64,000 nucleotides of DNA from Terrabacter sp. MAHUQ-38 (GCF_014518425.1 NZ_JACVCU010000001.1:1178001-1242000); one strand, 5' to 3'. Counted from the first letter of the stretch, positions 28,646 through 37,560 are shown. A program made the numbers and translations. Notes: generated by a model not told the origin, from the sequence alone.

Positions 28646-28894
28646 ATGGCTGCTTCGCAGGACTCGGGCGCTGGGTCGCGTTTCGTCGTCAACATCGTCG
28701 GACTCGTCGGCATCGTCTTCGGCCTGCTGCCCGTGGTGCGCTACCTGCTCGACCTGTCCTACTTCGGGTTCACCACGGCTCCCTACGACTGGCTCCGGCT
28801 CGACGGCGCCCTGCGCTACCTGCCACCGGTCATGGTGCTCGTCGTCTGCATCGCGGTCGCGTATGCGATGGAGAAGCGGCTGGAGCGGGACTGA
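28646..28894 (+). CDS. Small two-helix membrane protein, unknown function
   Basis: 82 residues with two hydrophobic stretches (FVVNIVGLVGIVFGLLPVV, about 13-31, and YLPPVMVLVVCIAVAYAM, about 58-75) separated by an aromatic-rich loop (LSYFGFTTAPYDWLRLDG). Starts 10 bp after the MFS gene, either cotranscribed or from its own TAGGTT box. GC and codon use agree with a real gene. No family recognised. Confidence 0.7.
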   Translation: MAASQDSGAGSRFVVNIVGLVGIVFGLLPVVRYLLDLSYFGFTTAPYDWLRLDGALRYLPPVMVLVVCIAVAYAMEKRLERD

Positions 28895-28966
28895 CAGCTC
28901 TCGCGGGCCGGCCGACGCCAGACGGTCGATGACGGTTCAACGACTCGCGCGTGATGTGATGTGGGC

Positions 28967-31798
28967 ATGCCGGTCCGGGCCCCCCTCGTCGCCGCGCTCG
29001 TCCTCGGGTCGAGCCTGGCGCTGACGCCCGCCCCCAGCTCAGTAGCGGCGCCGACCACGGAGTCGGCCACCCAACTCGCCACGCCGGAGGTCCTGACCGT
29101 GCCGGTCGGCGCCGAGCCCGACGGCACCAAGGTCCGGCTCGACGTCTCGGTCTGGCCCCAGGCGTCGGGGAGGCGCCCGGTCGTCCTGCTCGCTCACGGC
29201 TTCGGCGGTACGAAGGAGTCCGTCGCCGACGAGGCTGCCCAGCTGCAGGAGCGCGGTTACGTCGTCGTCGCGTGGAGCTCCCGCGGCCACGGGCAGTCGG
29301 GTGGTCGCATCCACCTCAACGACCCGGCCTACGAGATCGCCGACGCCAGAGCGTTGCTCGACCTCGCAGCGAAGCGCCGCGACGTCGAGCTCGACGGCCC
29401 CGGCGACCCCCGCGCCGGGGTCATGGGCGCGTCCTACGGAGGCGCGCTCGGCCTGATGCTCGCCGGCATCGACAGGCGCGTCGACGGAGTCGTCTCGGCG
29501 ATCACGTGGAACGACCTCGCCGACGCCTTCTTCCCCCAGGCCGCGGTGACCCGGTCCGCGACCACGGCGGCCGGCCGCCACCCGATCGGCGTCGCCGGCC
29601 CGTTCAAGCAGGTCTGGGCGACCAACTTCTTCCTCTCGGCGCTCCGTGGCGTCGCCGGTGAGGAGAACGGCGCGGGAGCCGCTGCCACCGACCGCTGCGG
29701 ACGCTTCGACCCCACCGTCTGCCGCCTGTTCGTCCAGGCGTCCGAGACCGGGAAGGCCTCACCCCAGCTCACTGCGCTGCTGCGCGCGCACAGCCCCAAG
29801 CCCACGATGAATGCCGTGCACGCCCCGACGTTCCTCGTCCAGGGCGTCGCCGACTCGCTCTTCGGGCTCGACCAGGCGGACGCCACCGCGTCCGCGCTCG
29901 CCGCCACGGGCACGCCGTATGCCGTCCGGTGGAGCGACGGCGGCCACGACGCCGCGAGCACGCACGAGGCCGAGGAGGTCGAGGCGTCCTACACCTGGCT
30001 GGACCACTACGTCCGCGACAAGGCGCCGCGCGAGTCCGCCCTCCCGACAGCCGCATTCACCTACGGCACCCCAGCCGGCCGCCCGGGACAGCCGACAGCG
30101 CTCCACAACCTGCCGGCATACCCCGGGCTGTCCGGAGCGCCCGTCGAGACCCGCGAGCTGCCGCTGACGACGACCGGGGGCAGCCTGCTGCACCCTCCCG
30201 GTGGCCAGCCCGCCTCACTCATCGCCGTGCCCGGCCTCGCGGCCCTCGGGGTCAGCCTGTCCACCTACCAGGTCGCGGCCCTGCCGGGTCAGTCCGCCGC
30301 GCTCGACTCGAGCCCCATCGCCGAGGCGGCCACGGTCGTCGGCTCGCCGACGATGCGCTTCACGGTCACGTCCGACACGTCCGACGTGACCCTCTTCGCC
30401 TCGGTCTGGCGGGTCACGGGTGGCGCGGTCACGCTGACCAACCCGCTCGTCGCGCCCGCGCGCCTGACGGTGACGCCGGGCCGGCCGACACCCGTCACGA
30501 TCTCGCTGCCGGCCGCGACCTACGAGATGCCCGCCGGCACGCGGTGGCGGGTGCTGCTGACGAGCACCGAGTCGACGTACTCCAACTCCCGTGAGCCGAG
30601 CCGCATCCGCATCCAGGACGCGTCGGCGCTGACGCTGCCCGTGGCGACCGGTACCGAGGTCGGCCGCGTCGCCGTCGCTGGTGTCGACACCGAGACGCTC
30701 ATCGCGTCCGCGCTCCTCGCGCTCCTGCTCCTCCTCGCCCTCGCCGGCTGGCTCGTGCGCCGCCGGCGCCGGCGGCACCTGCCGTCGCGGCCCGACCTGG
30801 CGGACGTCCCGCTCGTGGTCGAGGGCCTCGTCAAGACCTACTCGGACGGGCACCGAGCCGTCGACGACGTGACGTGGCGCGCCGAGAAGGGCCAGGTCGT
30901 CGGCCTGCTCGGGCCCAACGGCGCGGGCAAGACGACGACGATGCGCATGGTCATGGGCCTCATCTCGTCGGACGCCGGCAGCGTCCACGTGCTCGGCGAG
31001 CCGGTCACCGCCGGCGCCCGGGTGCTCGCCCGCGTCGGCGCGCTCATCGAGGGTCCCGGCTTCCTGCCACACCTCACGGGCCGCCAGAACCTCGAGGCGT
31101 ACTGGGCCGCCACCGGTCGCAGGCCGGAGGAGGCCCACTTCGCGGAGGCCCTCGACGTCGCGGCGCTCGGCGGTGCCGTGGACCGCCCCGTGAAGTCCTA
31201 CAGCCACGGCATGCGCCAGCGCCTCGGCATCGCGCAGGCCATGCTCGGCCTGCCCGAGCTGCTCGTCCTCGACGAGCCGACCAACGGGCTCGACCCGCCG
31301 CAGATCGCGGCGATGCGCCCGATCCTCAAGCGCTACGCCGAGACCGGTCGCACCGTCGTCGTGTCCAGCCACCTGCTCGCCGAGGTCGAGATGACCTGCA
31401 CCCACGTCGTCGTCATGCACGCGGGTCGCGTCATCACCCAGGGCCTGGTCGCCGACCTCGTCGACAGCGACGACACGACGATCCTCGACCTCGGTGAGCA
31501 CGTCGACCACGACGTCGTCAGTGCCGGTGTCCACGCCCTCGAGGCGACCCGGGGCGTCACCGACGTGCGGGTCGACACGCCCACGCGCCTCGTCGTCGTC
31601 GCCGAGCGAGGCCGGGCCGAGGTCGTCGCGGCTGCCGTCGAGGGAGGGCTGCCCGTCGTCGGCGTCAGCAGCAGGCGGCACCTCGAAGAGGTCTTCCTCG
31701 GCGTCATCTCGTCGGCCTCCGCGCCGCTCGACGGGGCTGAGCCCGGTGACGAGGGAGCGTCCCTCGTCGAGCGACTTAGGCAGGTGAGGGCGCGTTGA
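28967..31798 (+). CDS. Fusion: secreted alpha/beta hydrolase - transmembrane helix - ABC ATPase
   Basis: 943 residues. Residues 1-28 are a signal sequence. About 45-370 form an alpha/beta hydrolase of the CocE/X-Pro-peptidase type: HGFGGTKES, SSRGHGQSGG, nucleophile Ser156 in MGASYGG, Asp in VQGVADSLFG, His in DGGHDAAS. A beta-rich region (about 400-560) follows, like the C-terminal jelly-roll of that family. One helix (about 576-598) ends in an RRRRRR stop-transfer, then a cytoplasmic ABC ATPase: Walker A GPNGAGKTTT (about 649), signature YSHGMRQRLG (about 745), Walker B LLVLDEPTNGLD, SSHLL. So the hydrolase is outside and the ATPase inside. Start ATG 28967 preferred; GTG 28961 possible. The permease gene overlaps its stop. 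Confidence 0.85.
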   Translation: MPVRAPLVAALVLGSSLALTPAPSSVAAPTTESATQLATPEVLTVPVGAEPDGTKVRLDVSVWPQASGRRPVVLLAHGFGGTKESVADEAAQLQERGYVVVAWSSRGHGQSGGRIHLNDPAYEIADARALLDLAAKRRDVELDGPGDPRAGVMGASYGGALGLMLAGIDRRVDGVVSAITWNDLADAFFPQAAVTRSATTAAGRHPIGVAGPFKQVWATNFFLSALRGVAGEENGAGAAATDRCGRFDPTVCRLFVQASETGKASPQLTALLRAHSPKPTMNAVHAPTFLVQGVADSLFGLDQADATASALAATGTPYAVRWSDGGHDAASTHEAEEVEASYTWLDHYVRDKAPRESALPTAAFTYGTPAGRPGQPTALHNLPAYPGLSGAPVETRELPLTTTGGSLLHPPGGQPASLIAVPGLAALGVSLSTYQVAALPGQSAALDSSPIAEAATVVGSPTMRFTVTSDTSDVTLFASVWRVTGGAVTLTNPLVAPARLTVTPGRPTPVTISLPAATYEMPAGTRWRVLLTSTESTYSNSREPSRIRIQDASALTLPVATGTEVGRVAVAGVDTETLIASALLALLLLLALAGWLVRRRRRRHLPSRPDLADVPLVVEGLVKTYSDGHRAVDDVTWRAEKGQVVGLLGPNGAGKTTTMRMVMGLISSDAGSVHVLGEPVTAGARVLARVGALIEGPGFLPHLTGRQNLEAYWAATGRRPEEAHFAEALDVAALGGAVDRPVKSYSHGMRQRLGIAQAMLGLPELLVLDEPTNGLDPPQIAAMRPILKRYAETGRTVVVSSHLLAEVEMTCTHVVVMHAGRVITQGLVADLVDSDDTTILDLGEHVDHDVVSAGVHALEATRGVTDVRVDTPTRLVVVAERGRAEVVAAAVEGGLPVVGVSSRRHLEEVFLGVISSASAPLDGAEPGDEGASLVERLRQVRAR

Positions 31799-32673
31799 CC
31801 GCCAAGACGCACGTTCCCCGCACGCCGCCGTCCCTCGAGCTGACCCAGGTGCGAGACCCGCTCTCGTGGCGCGCCGAGCTGGGCCGGCAGTGGGGGAGGC
31901 GGCGTACGGCCTGGGCCTTCGGGCTACTGCTCGCGCTGCCGCTCATCCTCGTCGCCTCGTTCGCCTTCGGGGAACGGTCCGACAGCAGCCGCGGCGGCAC
32001 GACGACCCGCATCTTCGACCTCGCCCAGAGCGGAGCCGCGAACTTCAGCCTCGTCCTCGTCTTCCTCGCGTCCGAGCTGCTGCTCGTGCTCCTCGCCGCC
32101 CTGTTCTGCGGCGACGCCGTGCCGTCGGAGGCGTCGTGGGCGTCGCTGCGCTACCTGCTCATCGCGCCCGTCCAGCGCGCGCGGCTGCTGACGAGCAAGC
32201 TCGCCATCGGCGTCGCCTCGACCCTGCTCGCGACCGTCCTGCTCCCCGCCTGGGGCCTGCTCGTCGGCGGCCTCGCCTACGGCTGGGACCCGCTGACCAA
32301 CCCCATCGGCGAGAACCTCACGTGGGGCCAGTTCCTGCCGCGGCTCGCGCTCGCGATGGGCTACATCTTCGTGACGCTGCTGCCCATCGCGGCCGTGGCG
32401 TTCTGGCTCGGCACCCGCTCGGACGCGCCCCTCGCGGCGGTCGGCGGGGCGGTCCTCGTCAGCATCGTGCTCAACATCCTCGACCAGCTCGACGCCCTCG
32501 ACCCGTACCGCAACGCCTTCCCCGGCCACTACTCCCGGGCCTGGATGGACGCCCTCGCGGTGTCGCCCGACTACACCGACATGCTGCACGGTGCGCTGTG
32601 GGCGCTCGTCTGGGCCGTCGCGTTCACGATGCTCGCCTACCGCCGCTTCCGCCGCTCGGACATCCTCAGCTGA
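31795..32673 (+). CDS. ABC-2 type permease, partner of the hydrolase-ATPase fusion
   Basis: 292 residues with six hydrophobic segments in the ABC-2 pattern: LLLALPLILVASFAF, a long extracytoplasmic loop, LVLVFLASELLLVLLAALFCGD, then AVPSEASWASLRYLLIAPVQRARLLTSKL, the cytoplasmic coupling region typical of NatB/CcmB-like exporters. It starts with TTG at 31795, its TGA sharing bases with the stop of the fusion gene (TTGA), with GAGGG 5 nt upstream. The transported substrate is unknown. Tight coupling implies a 2+2 complex with the ATPase part of the fusion protein, bringing the extracellular hydrolase to the exporter mouth. Confidence 0.88.
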   Translation: MTAKTHVPRTPPSLELTQVRDPLSWRAELGRQWGRRRTAWAFGLLLALPLILVASFAFGERSDSSRGGTTTRIFDLAQSGAANFSLVLVFLASELLLVLLAALFCGDAVPSEASWASLRYLLIAPVQRARLLTSKLAIGVASTLLATVLLPAWGLLVGGLAYGWDPLTNPIGENLTWGQFLPRLALAMGYIFVTLLPIAAVAFWLGTRSDAPLAAVGGAVLVSIVLNILDQLDALDPYRNAFPGHYSRAWMDALAVSPDYTDMLHGALWALVWAVAFTMLAYRRFRRSDILS

Positions 32674-32698
32674 GCGCCGGCCGGCGGGCGTCCGAGAG

Positions 32699-32704
32699 TA
32701 CCGT
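32699..32704 (+). promoter_or_regulatory. Probable -10 box of the molybdoenzyme gene
   Basis: TACCGT, 25 bp upstream of ATG 32724, with a good ribosome binding site (GGAGGTG) in the short leader. Confidence 0.35.
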
Positions 32705-32723
32705 CGGCCGTGGAGGTGGGGCC

Positions 32724-33857
32724 ATGACGACTCCTGTCGACGACATCAGTGCACCCGGCCGGCTCGCGGACCCGGACGAGGGCATCACGCTCGACGAGCT
32801 GCTGCTCGCGAGCCGGAACCACGCGATGCCCATGGAGGCGCTCCGCGACGACGTCACGCCCGCGGGGCTGCACTACGTCCTCGTCCACTACGACATCCCG
32901 TCCGTGGACGCCGCGACGTGGCAGCTGGCCGTGACGGGCGAGGTCGAGCGGCCACTCACCGTCGACCTGGAGAGGCTCCGCTCGATGCCGTCCCGCACGG
33001 TCCGGGTGACCATGGAGTGCGCCGGCAACGGACGGGCAGCCTTGAGCCCCAGGGCGATCAGCCAGCCCTGGCTCAACGGTGCCGTGGGCACGGCCGACTG
33101 GACCGGCATACCCCTGCGGGCACTCCTCGACGAGGCAGGCCTGCGGACGCAGGCGCACTCGGTCGCCTTCGCCGGTCTCGACCACGGCATCGAGCGCGGC
33201 GTCGAGCAGGACTACGAGCGCGGCCTCACCCTCGACGAGGCCGTCGGCGACGACGTGCTCGTCGCCTTCGAGATGAACGGCGCCCCGCTGCCACCCCAGC
33301 ACGGCCACCCGGTCCGGCTCGTCGTCCCGGGCTGGTACGGCATGGCGCACGTCAAGTGGCTCACGAGCGTCACGGTGCTCGACCACCCGTACGAAGGGTT
33401 CCAGAACGCCGTCGCCTACCGCCTGCGCCAGGAGCGGGGCGAGCGGGGTGAGGCGATCACGCGCATCAACCCGCGGGCCCTGCTCGTGCCACCGGGCTTC
33501 CCCGACTTCCAGACCCGCGCTCGCGTCGTCCGCGCGGGTTCCGTCGACCTGCAGGGCCGGGCGTGGTCGGGCTGGGCCCCCGTCGAACGCGTGGAGGTGA
33601 GCACCGACGACGGCGCGACGTGGTCGGACGCGGAGCTCGACCGCGGCGCCGACCGGTGGGCGTGGCGCAGGTTCACGTTCGGGTGGGAGGCGCGGCCGGG
33701 ACGGCACCTGCTGAGGGCACGGGCCACGGACGCCTCGGGACGGGTCCAGCCCACCGAGCCCCAGTGGAACCTCGGCGGCTTCACGAACAACGCCGACCAG
33801 GCCGTCGTCGTCCACGTCCTCGAGCCGGCGGTCAGCCCGCCTGAGGGTCCGCCGTGA
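32724..33857 (+). CDS. Sulfite-oxidase-family molybdopterin enzyme
   Basis: 377 residues. The molybdopterin core (about 25-235) carries the Mo-ligating Cys in VTMECAGNGRAAL, plus DWTGIPLRALLDEAG, GLDHGIERGVEQDYERGL and HGHPVRLVVPGWYGMAHVKWL. About 265-375 is the C-terminal Ig-like dimerisation domain (GRAWSGWAPVERVEVSTDDGATW). No signal peptide or Tat RR motif and no haem domain is visible, so it is probably cytoplasmic, unlike most sulfite oxidases. Substrate could be sulfite or another oxo-acceptor; not determinable here. ATG 32724 has GGAGGTG upstream. The last 26 bp overlap the convergent phosphoribosyltransferase gene. Confidence 0.87.
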   Translation: MTTPVDDISAPGRLADPDEGITLDELLLASRNHAMPMEALRDDVTPAGLHYVLVHYDIPSVDAATWQLAVTGEVERPLTVDLERLRSMPSRTVRVTMECAGNGRAALSPRAISQPWLNGAVGTADWTGIPLRALLDEAGLRTQAHSVAFAGLDHGIERGVEQDYERGLTLDEAVGDDVLVAFEMNGAPLPPQHGHPVRLVVPGWYGMAHVKWLTSVTVLDHPYEGFQNAVAYRLRQERGERGEAITRINPRALLVPPGFPDFQTRARVVRAGSVDLQGRAWSGWAPVERVEVSTDDGATWSDAELDRGADRWAWRRFTFGWEARPGRHLLRARATDASGRVQPTEPQWNLGGFTNNADQAVVVHVLEPAVSPPEGPP

Positions 33858-34365
33858 CCTGCGAGCCGGACACGGGCGGCTCGGCCGACCACGGGAAGAC
33901 GATCCACCTGTCGGTCTCCCGCCACACGTAGTCGGGGGTGACCTCCGACCGCGGCTTGCTGTAGAGGACGGCGCTGCGCGCCTCGGCGCCGTGCTGCTGG
34001 ATGAGTGCCAGCACGAGGGCGAGGGTGCGCCCCGAGTCGGCGACGTCGTCGACGACGAGGATCTGGCGGCCCTTGATGCTGTCGAGGTCGAGGTGCGGGG
34101 CGAGGAGCACCGGGTCGGGCAGCGTCTCCTCGACGTCGGTGTAGAACTCGACGTTGATCGCGTCGGTGAGCTTCACGCCCAACGCGTACGAGAGGCCGCC
34201 ACCGGGGATGAGCCCACCCCTGGCGACGGCGACGAGGATGTCGGGGCGGAAGCTCGAGTCCGCCACGAGCGTCGCCAGCTCGCGGACGGCGACGCCGAAG
34301 CCTTCCCACGTCAGCACCTCCTTGTCCACGAGGGTCGAGGCATCGGCGTGGTACGCGGTCGTCAT
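33832..34365 (-). CDS. Purine-type phosphoribosyltransferase
   Basis: 177 residues. The PRPP-binding motif ILVVDDVADSGRTL (about 101-114), DILVAVARGGLIPGGGLSYALG near the N-terminus and YVWRETDRWIVFPWSAEP at the C-terminus place it with Gpt/hypoxanthine-type type I phosphoribosyltransferases, which make nucleotides from free bases and PRPP. Base specificity is not clear from the sequence. ATG 34365 is supported by TAGCCT 6 nt upstream. Its 3' end overlaps the molybdoenzyme gene by 26 bp. Confidence 0.87.
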   Translation of the reverse strand: MTTAYHADASTLVDKEVLTWEGFGVAVRELATLVADSSFRPDILVAVARGGLIPGGGLSYALGVKLTDAINVEFYTDVEETLPDPVLLAPHLDLDSIKGRQILVVDDVADSGRTLALVLALIQQHGAEARSAVLYSKPRSEVTPDYVWRETDRWIVFPWSAEPPVSGSQVTADPQAG

Positions 34366-34371
34366 GGGAAG

Positions 34372-34377
34372 AGGCTA
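34372..34377 (-). promoter_or_regulatory. Leaderless-type -10 box for the phosphoribosyltransferase gene
   Basis: TAGCCT on the minus strand, 6 nt before ATG 34365; no Shine-Dalgarno. Confidence 0.5.
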
Positions 34378-34441
34378 GCCACCCGGGCCCGACCCGTGCT
34401 CGTCCCCGTGCGCGACCTCTGCTCGACCACTGGTTCGACCC

Positions 34442-34470
34442 TTGACCGGCGCGGGCCGCACTGACAGAGT
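34442..34470 (+). promoter_or_regulatory. GH3 gene promoter
   Basis: -35 TTGACC (34442-34447), 17-bp spacer, -10 CAGAGT (34465-34470). The first operator begins at the last base of the -10, so repressor would cover the start site. Confidence 0.6.
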
Positions 34471-34498
34471 CGAAGCGCTTCGAATCGAAGCGCTTCGA
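34470..34498. promoter_or_regulatory. Tandem LacI-family operators upstream of the GH3 gene
   Basis: Two perfect 14-bp palindromes TCGAAGCGCTTCGA at 34470-34483 and 34485-34498, one base apart (centres 15 bp apart). The GAAGCGCTTC core is the classic LacI-family operator form. The same 14-mer lies in the promoter of the sugar-transport operon at 44857-44870, next to the LacI gene. Confidence 0.88.
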
Positions 34499-34518
34499 CA
34501 ATCTTTCAGGAGGACACC

Positions 34519-37500
34519 GTGGTCCATCCCCCACGAACGGTCACGCGAAGGCAGACCCGGCGGACGGCGGTCCTCGCGGCCGCAGCCCTCATGGCCGCGA
34601 CCGGAGCCCTGGTCGCACCGCACGCCGCCAGCGGTGCGCTCGTCGCGACAGCGGACCTTCCCTTCCGCAACCCCAGGCTCCCGATCGAGGAGCGGGTCAA
34701 GGACCTCATGGCCCGGCTCACGCTCGACGAGCGCATCGGGCTGCTGCACCAGTACCAGCAACCGGTGCCCCGACTGGGGATCGGCATCTTCAAGGCAGGC
34801 ACCGAGGCGCTCCACGGTCTCGCCTGGTCGAACAACCACCGCGACGGCGGCAACGGCGTGACCGCGACCGCCACCCAGTTCCCCCAGGCACTCGGCTTGG
34901 CCAGCACCTGGGATCGGGCACTCGTCGAGCAGGTCGGCTCCGCCGTGGGCGACGAGGCCCGCGGCATGCACGCGAAGGACCCCGAGGTGTGGGGCCTGAA
35001 CCTGTGGGCTCCGGTCGTCAACCTGCTGCGCGACCCGCGGTGGGGCCGCAACGAGGAGGGCTACTCCGAGGACGCGCTGCTCACCGGGGCCGTCGCGACG
35101 GCCTACGGCTCGGGGATCCAGGGCCACGACCCGACGTACCTGAAGGCCGCGCCCACGCTCAAGCACCTCATCGGCTACAACAACGAGGCGCAGCGCGACA
35201 CCTCGTCGTCCAACCTGCCGCCGCGCGTCCTGAAGGAGTACGAGCTCAAGGCGTTCGAGGCGCCGCTGGCGGCGGGGGCTGCGACCGGGATGATGGCCTC
35301 CTACAACCTCGTCAATGGGCGCCCGTCCACGGTCGACCCCCTGATCGGCGAGCTGCGGTCGGTCTCGAAGACGCCGCTCTTCAACGTCAGCGACGCCTTC
35401 GCACCGGGCAACCTCGTCGGGTCCCAGCACTACTTCGACACCCAGCCCGAGGCGAACGCGGCCATGTTCAAGGCCGGCATCGACGGCTACGTGGCGGACA
35501 ATGCCGACCCGACCCCGATGACCAGCGCGGTCAAGGACGCGCTGGCCAAGGGGTTCATGACCGAGGCGGACGTCGACGCAGCAGCGTCGCATGCCCTGAC
35601 CCTGCGGTTCCGGCTCGGTGAGTTCGACCCCGACGGCGGACCGTACGGGGCGCTCGGGGCCTCGGAGGTCAACGCCCCGGAGCACCAGCGGCTGGCTCGC
35701 ACCGCGGCGGCCGAGGCGATGGTGCTGCTGAAGAACTCGAAGGACGCCCTGCCCCTCGACGCCGCCCGGGACAAGAGCGTGGCCGTGATCGGCCAGCTTG
35801 CCGACACGGTCTACGGCGACTGGTACGGCGGCAACGCCCCCTACGCGGTGACCCCGGCCGCGGGTATCGCCAAGCGGCTCGGCGGCTCCGGCTCGGTGAG
35901 CACCGTCGAGGGCGTCGACCGGATCGCCCTGCGCGACAAGGCAACCGGCAAGTATGTGACCTCACGGGGCGCCACCGACGCCGACACGGTCGCGGCGGTG
36001 GCCGACACCGCAGGTCCGGCCGCCCAGTTCGACGTCTTCGACTGGGGCGAGGACGTCGTCACGCTTCGCAACGTCGCGACGGGCAATGTCGTGGGCAGCA
36101 ACTGGTCCGCCTTCGTCACCAAGGACAAGCAGCCGAACGGGTGGTTCGTGCAGCAGCAGTTCGCGATCGAGGACCAGCCCGACGGGTCGGTGGTCCTGCG
36201 CTACGCCGGCTACGAGACGAGGGAGAGCTGGTACGGCGGCGGCACCTACGTGCGTGTCGGGGACGACGGCATCCTGCGCGCCGACGCGAAGTCCGCGGCG
36301 GAGGCCAGCCGTTTCACGCGCGAGACACTGAGCAGCGGCGCCGCGCAGGCAGCCGCCGCGGCTGCGAGGAGCGACGCTGCTGTCCTCGTCGTCGGCAGCA
36401 TGCCGTTCATCAACGGCCGCGAGAACCGCGACCGCACGAGCATGGACCTTCCCGCCGGCCAGCGGCGTCTCGTCGAGGCCGTGCTCGCCGCCAACCCGAA
36501 GACAGTGCTCGTGCTCGAGAGCTCCTACCCGGAGACGATCGACTGGGCGCAGCAGACCGTGCCCGCGATCGTATGGACGACCCATGCCGGTCAGGAGACG
36601 GGCAACGCCCTGGCCGACGTCCTCTTCGGCGACATCAACCCCTCCGGGCACCTGACGCAGACGTGGTACCGGGCAGGCACCCAGCTGCCGAGCATCCACG
36701 ACTACGACATCATCAAGAGCAAGCGCACCTACCAGTACTTCGAGGGCACGCCGCTCTACCCCTTCGGGCACGGCCTCAGCTACACCGACTTCGCGTACGG
36801 CCCGGTCACGGCCACGCCCGGATCGGTGGCACCCGACGGCACGGTCACCGTCCGGGTGACGGTGCGCAACACCGGCACCCGCGCGGGCGAGGACGTCGTG
36901 CAGCTCTACGACCACCAGCGAACGTCTCGCACTCCCCAGCCGGACCGGCGACTGGTCGGTTTCGCCAAGGTGCGGCTCGCCGCCGGCGAGTCCCGGCAGG
37001 TGGCGATCACCGTCAAGGCCGCCGACCTCGCGGTCTGGGACGTGACGCGCGGGCGCTGGGTCGTCGAGGACTCGGTGCACGACCTCCTGGTAGGCCGGTC
37101 CGTCGAGGACATCCGCGCCACGGCGTCGCTGGACGTGCGGGGCGAGGTCGTGCCTCCGCGAGACCTGAGCGTGACGACGAGGGCCATGAACTTCGACGAC
37201 TACTCCGGCATCAGCCTCGTCGACGAGTCCAAGACCTCCGGAACGTCGATCACCGCCCCCGAGGCCGGAGGCTGGGCCGTCTACCGCGACGCCCGCCTCG
37301 GCAAGCGGGCGCTGACGTTCACCGCGCAGGCCGCGCTGGCCGGACCAGCCCCCGCGACCGTCGAGCTGCGTGTCGGGTCCCCGACCGGCGCGCTCGTCGG
37401 ACGGGCCAGCGTGGCGCCGACCGGCAGCGTGTACTCGTACCGGTCCGTCACGGCCTCGGTCACGGCGCCGGTGGCCCACGGGGACCTCTACCTCGTCCTC

Positions 37501-37539
37501 GGCAAGGGGGTGCGGATCTCCTCCTTCACGCTCCGGTAG
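34519..37539 (+). CDS. Secreted GH3 glycoside hydrolase with inserted beta-trefoil-like and C-terminal CBM6-like domains
   Basis: 1006 residues. A Tat-like leader (RRQTRRTAVLAAAALMAATG) implies secretion. The GH3 barrel (about 50-360) shows TEALHGLAW, GRNEEGYSED, KHLIGYNNE and the nucleophile Asp in FNVSDAFAPG. The alpha/beta sandwich starts at AMVLLKNSKDALPLD and is interrupted at about 470-600 by a segment with repeats like IALRDKATGKYVTS and GTYVRVGDDGILRAD, resembling a fascin-type beta-trefoil. A fibronectin-III-like domain (about 775-860) and a CBM6-like domain (about 885-1006) follow. Activity is probably beta-glucosidase or beta-xylosidase on plant glycans. GTG 34519 has a perfect AGGAGG. 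Confidence 0.86.
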   Translation: MVHPPRTVTRRQTRRTAVLAAAALMAATGALVAPHAASGALVATADLPFRNPRLPIEERVKDLMARLTLDERIGLLHQYQQPVPRLGIGIFKAGTEALHGLAWSNNHRDGGNGVTATATQFPQALGLASTWDRALVEQVGSAVGDEARGMHAKDPEVWGLNLWAPVVNLLRDPRWGRNEEGYSEDALLTGAVATAYGSGIQGHDPTYLKAAPTLKHLIGYNNEAQRDTSSSNLPPRVLKEYELKAFEAPLAAGAATGMMASYNLVNGRPSTVDPLIGELRSVSKTPLFNVSDAFAPGNLVGSQHYFDTQPEANAAMFKAGIDGYVADNADPTPMTSAVKDALAKGFMTEADVDAAASHALTLRFRLGEFDPDGGPYGALGASEVNAPEHQRLARTAAAEAMVLLKNSKDALPLDAARDKSVAVIGQLADTVYGDWYGGNAPYAVTPAAGIAKRLGGSGSVSTVEGVDRIALRDKATGKYVTSRGATDADTVAAVADTAGPAAQFDVFDWGEDVVTLRNVATGNVVGSNWSAFVTKDKQPNGWFVQQQFAIEDQPDGSVVLRYAGYETRESWYGGGTYVRVGDDGILRADAKSAAEASRFTRETLSSGAAQAAAAAARSDAAVLVVGSMPFINGRENRDRTSMDLPAGQRRLVEAVLAANPKTVLVLESSYPETIDWAQQTVPAIVWTTHAGQETGNALADVLFGDINPSGHLTQTWYRAGTQLPSIHDYDIIKSKRTYQYFEGTPLYPFGHGLSYTDFAYGPVTATPGSVAPDGTVTVRVTVRNTGTRAGEDVVQLYDHQRTSRTPQPDRRLVGFAKVRLAAGESRQVAITVKAADLAVWDVTRGRWVVEDSVHDLLVGRSVEDIRATASLDVRGEVVPPRDLSVTTRAMNFDDYSGISLVDESKTSGTSITAPEAGGWAVYRDARLGKRALTFTAQAALAGPAPATVELRVGSPTGALVGRASVAPTGSVYSYRSVTASVTAPVAHGDLYLVLGKGVRISSFTLR

Positions 37540-37560
37540 CACCCATCCGCCGGACCGACG

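Noticed and set aside
34470-34498. Tandem TCGAAGCGCTTCGA as a mobile-element end or attachment site
   Set aside because: The same palindrome sits at a second promoter beside a LacI gene and matches the LacI operator form, so regulation explains it.
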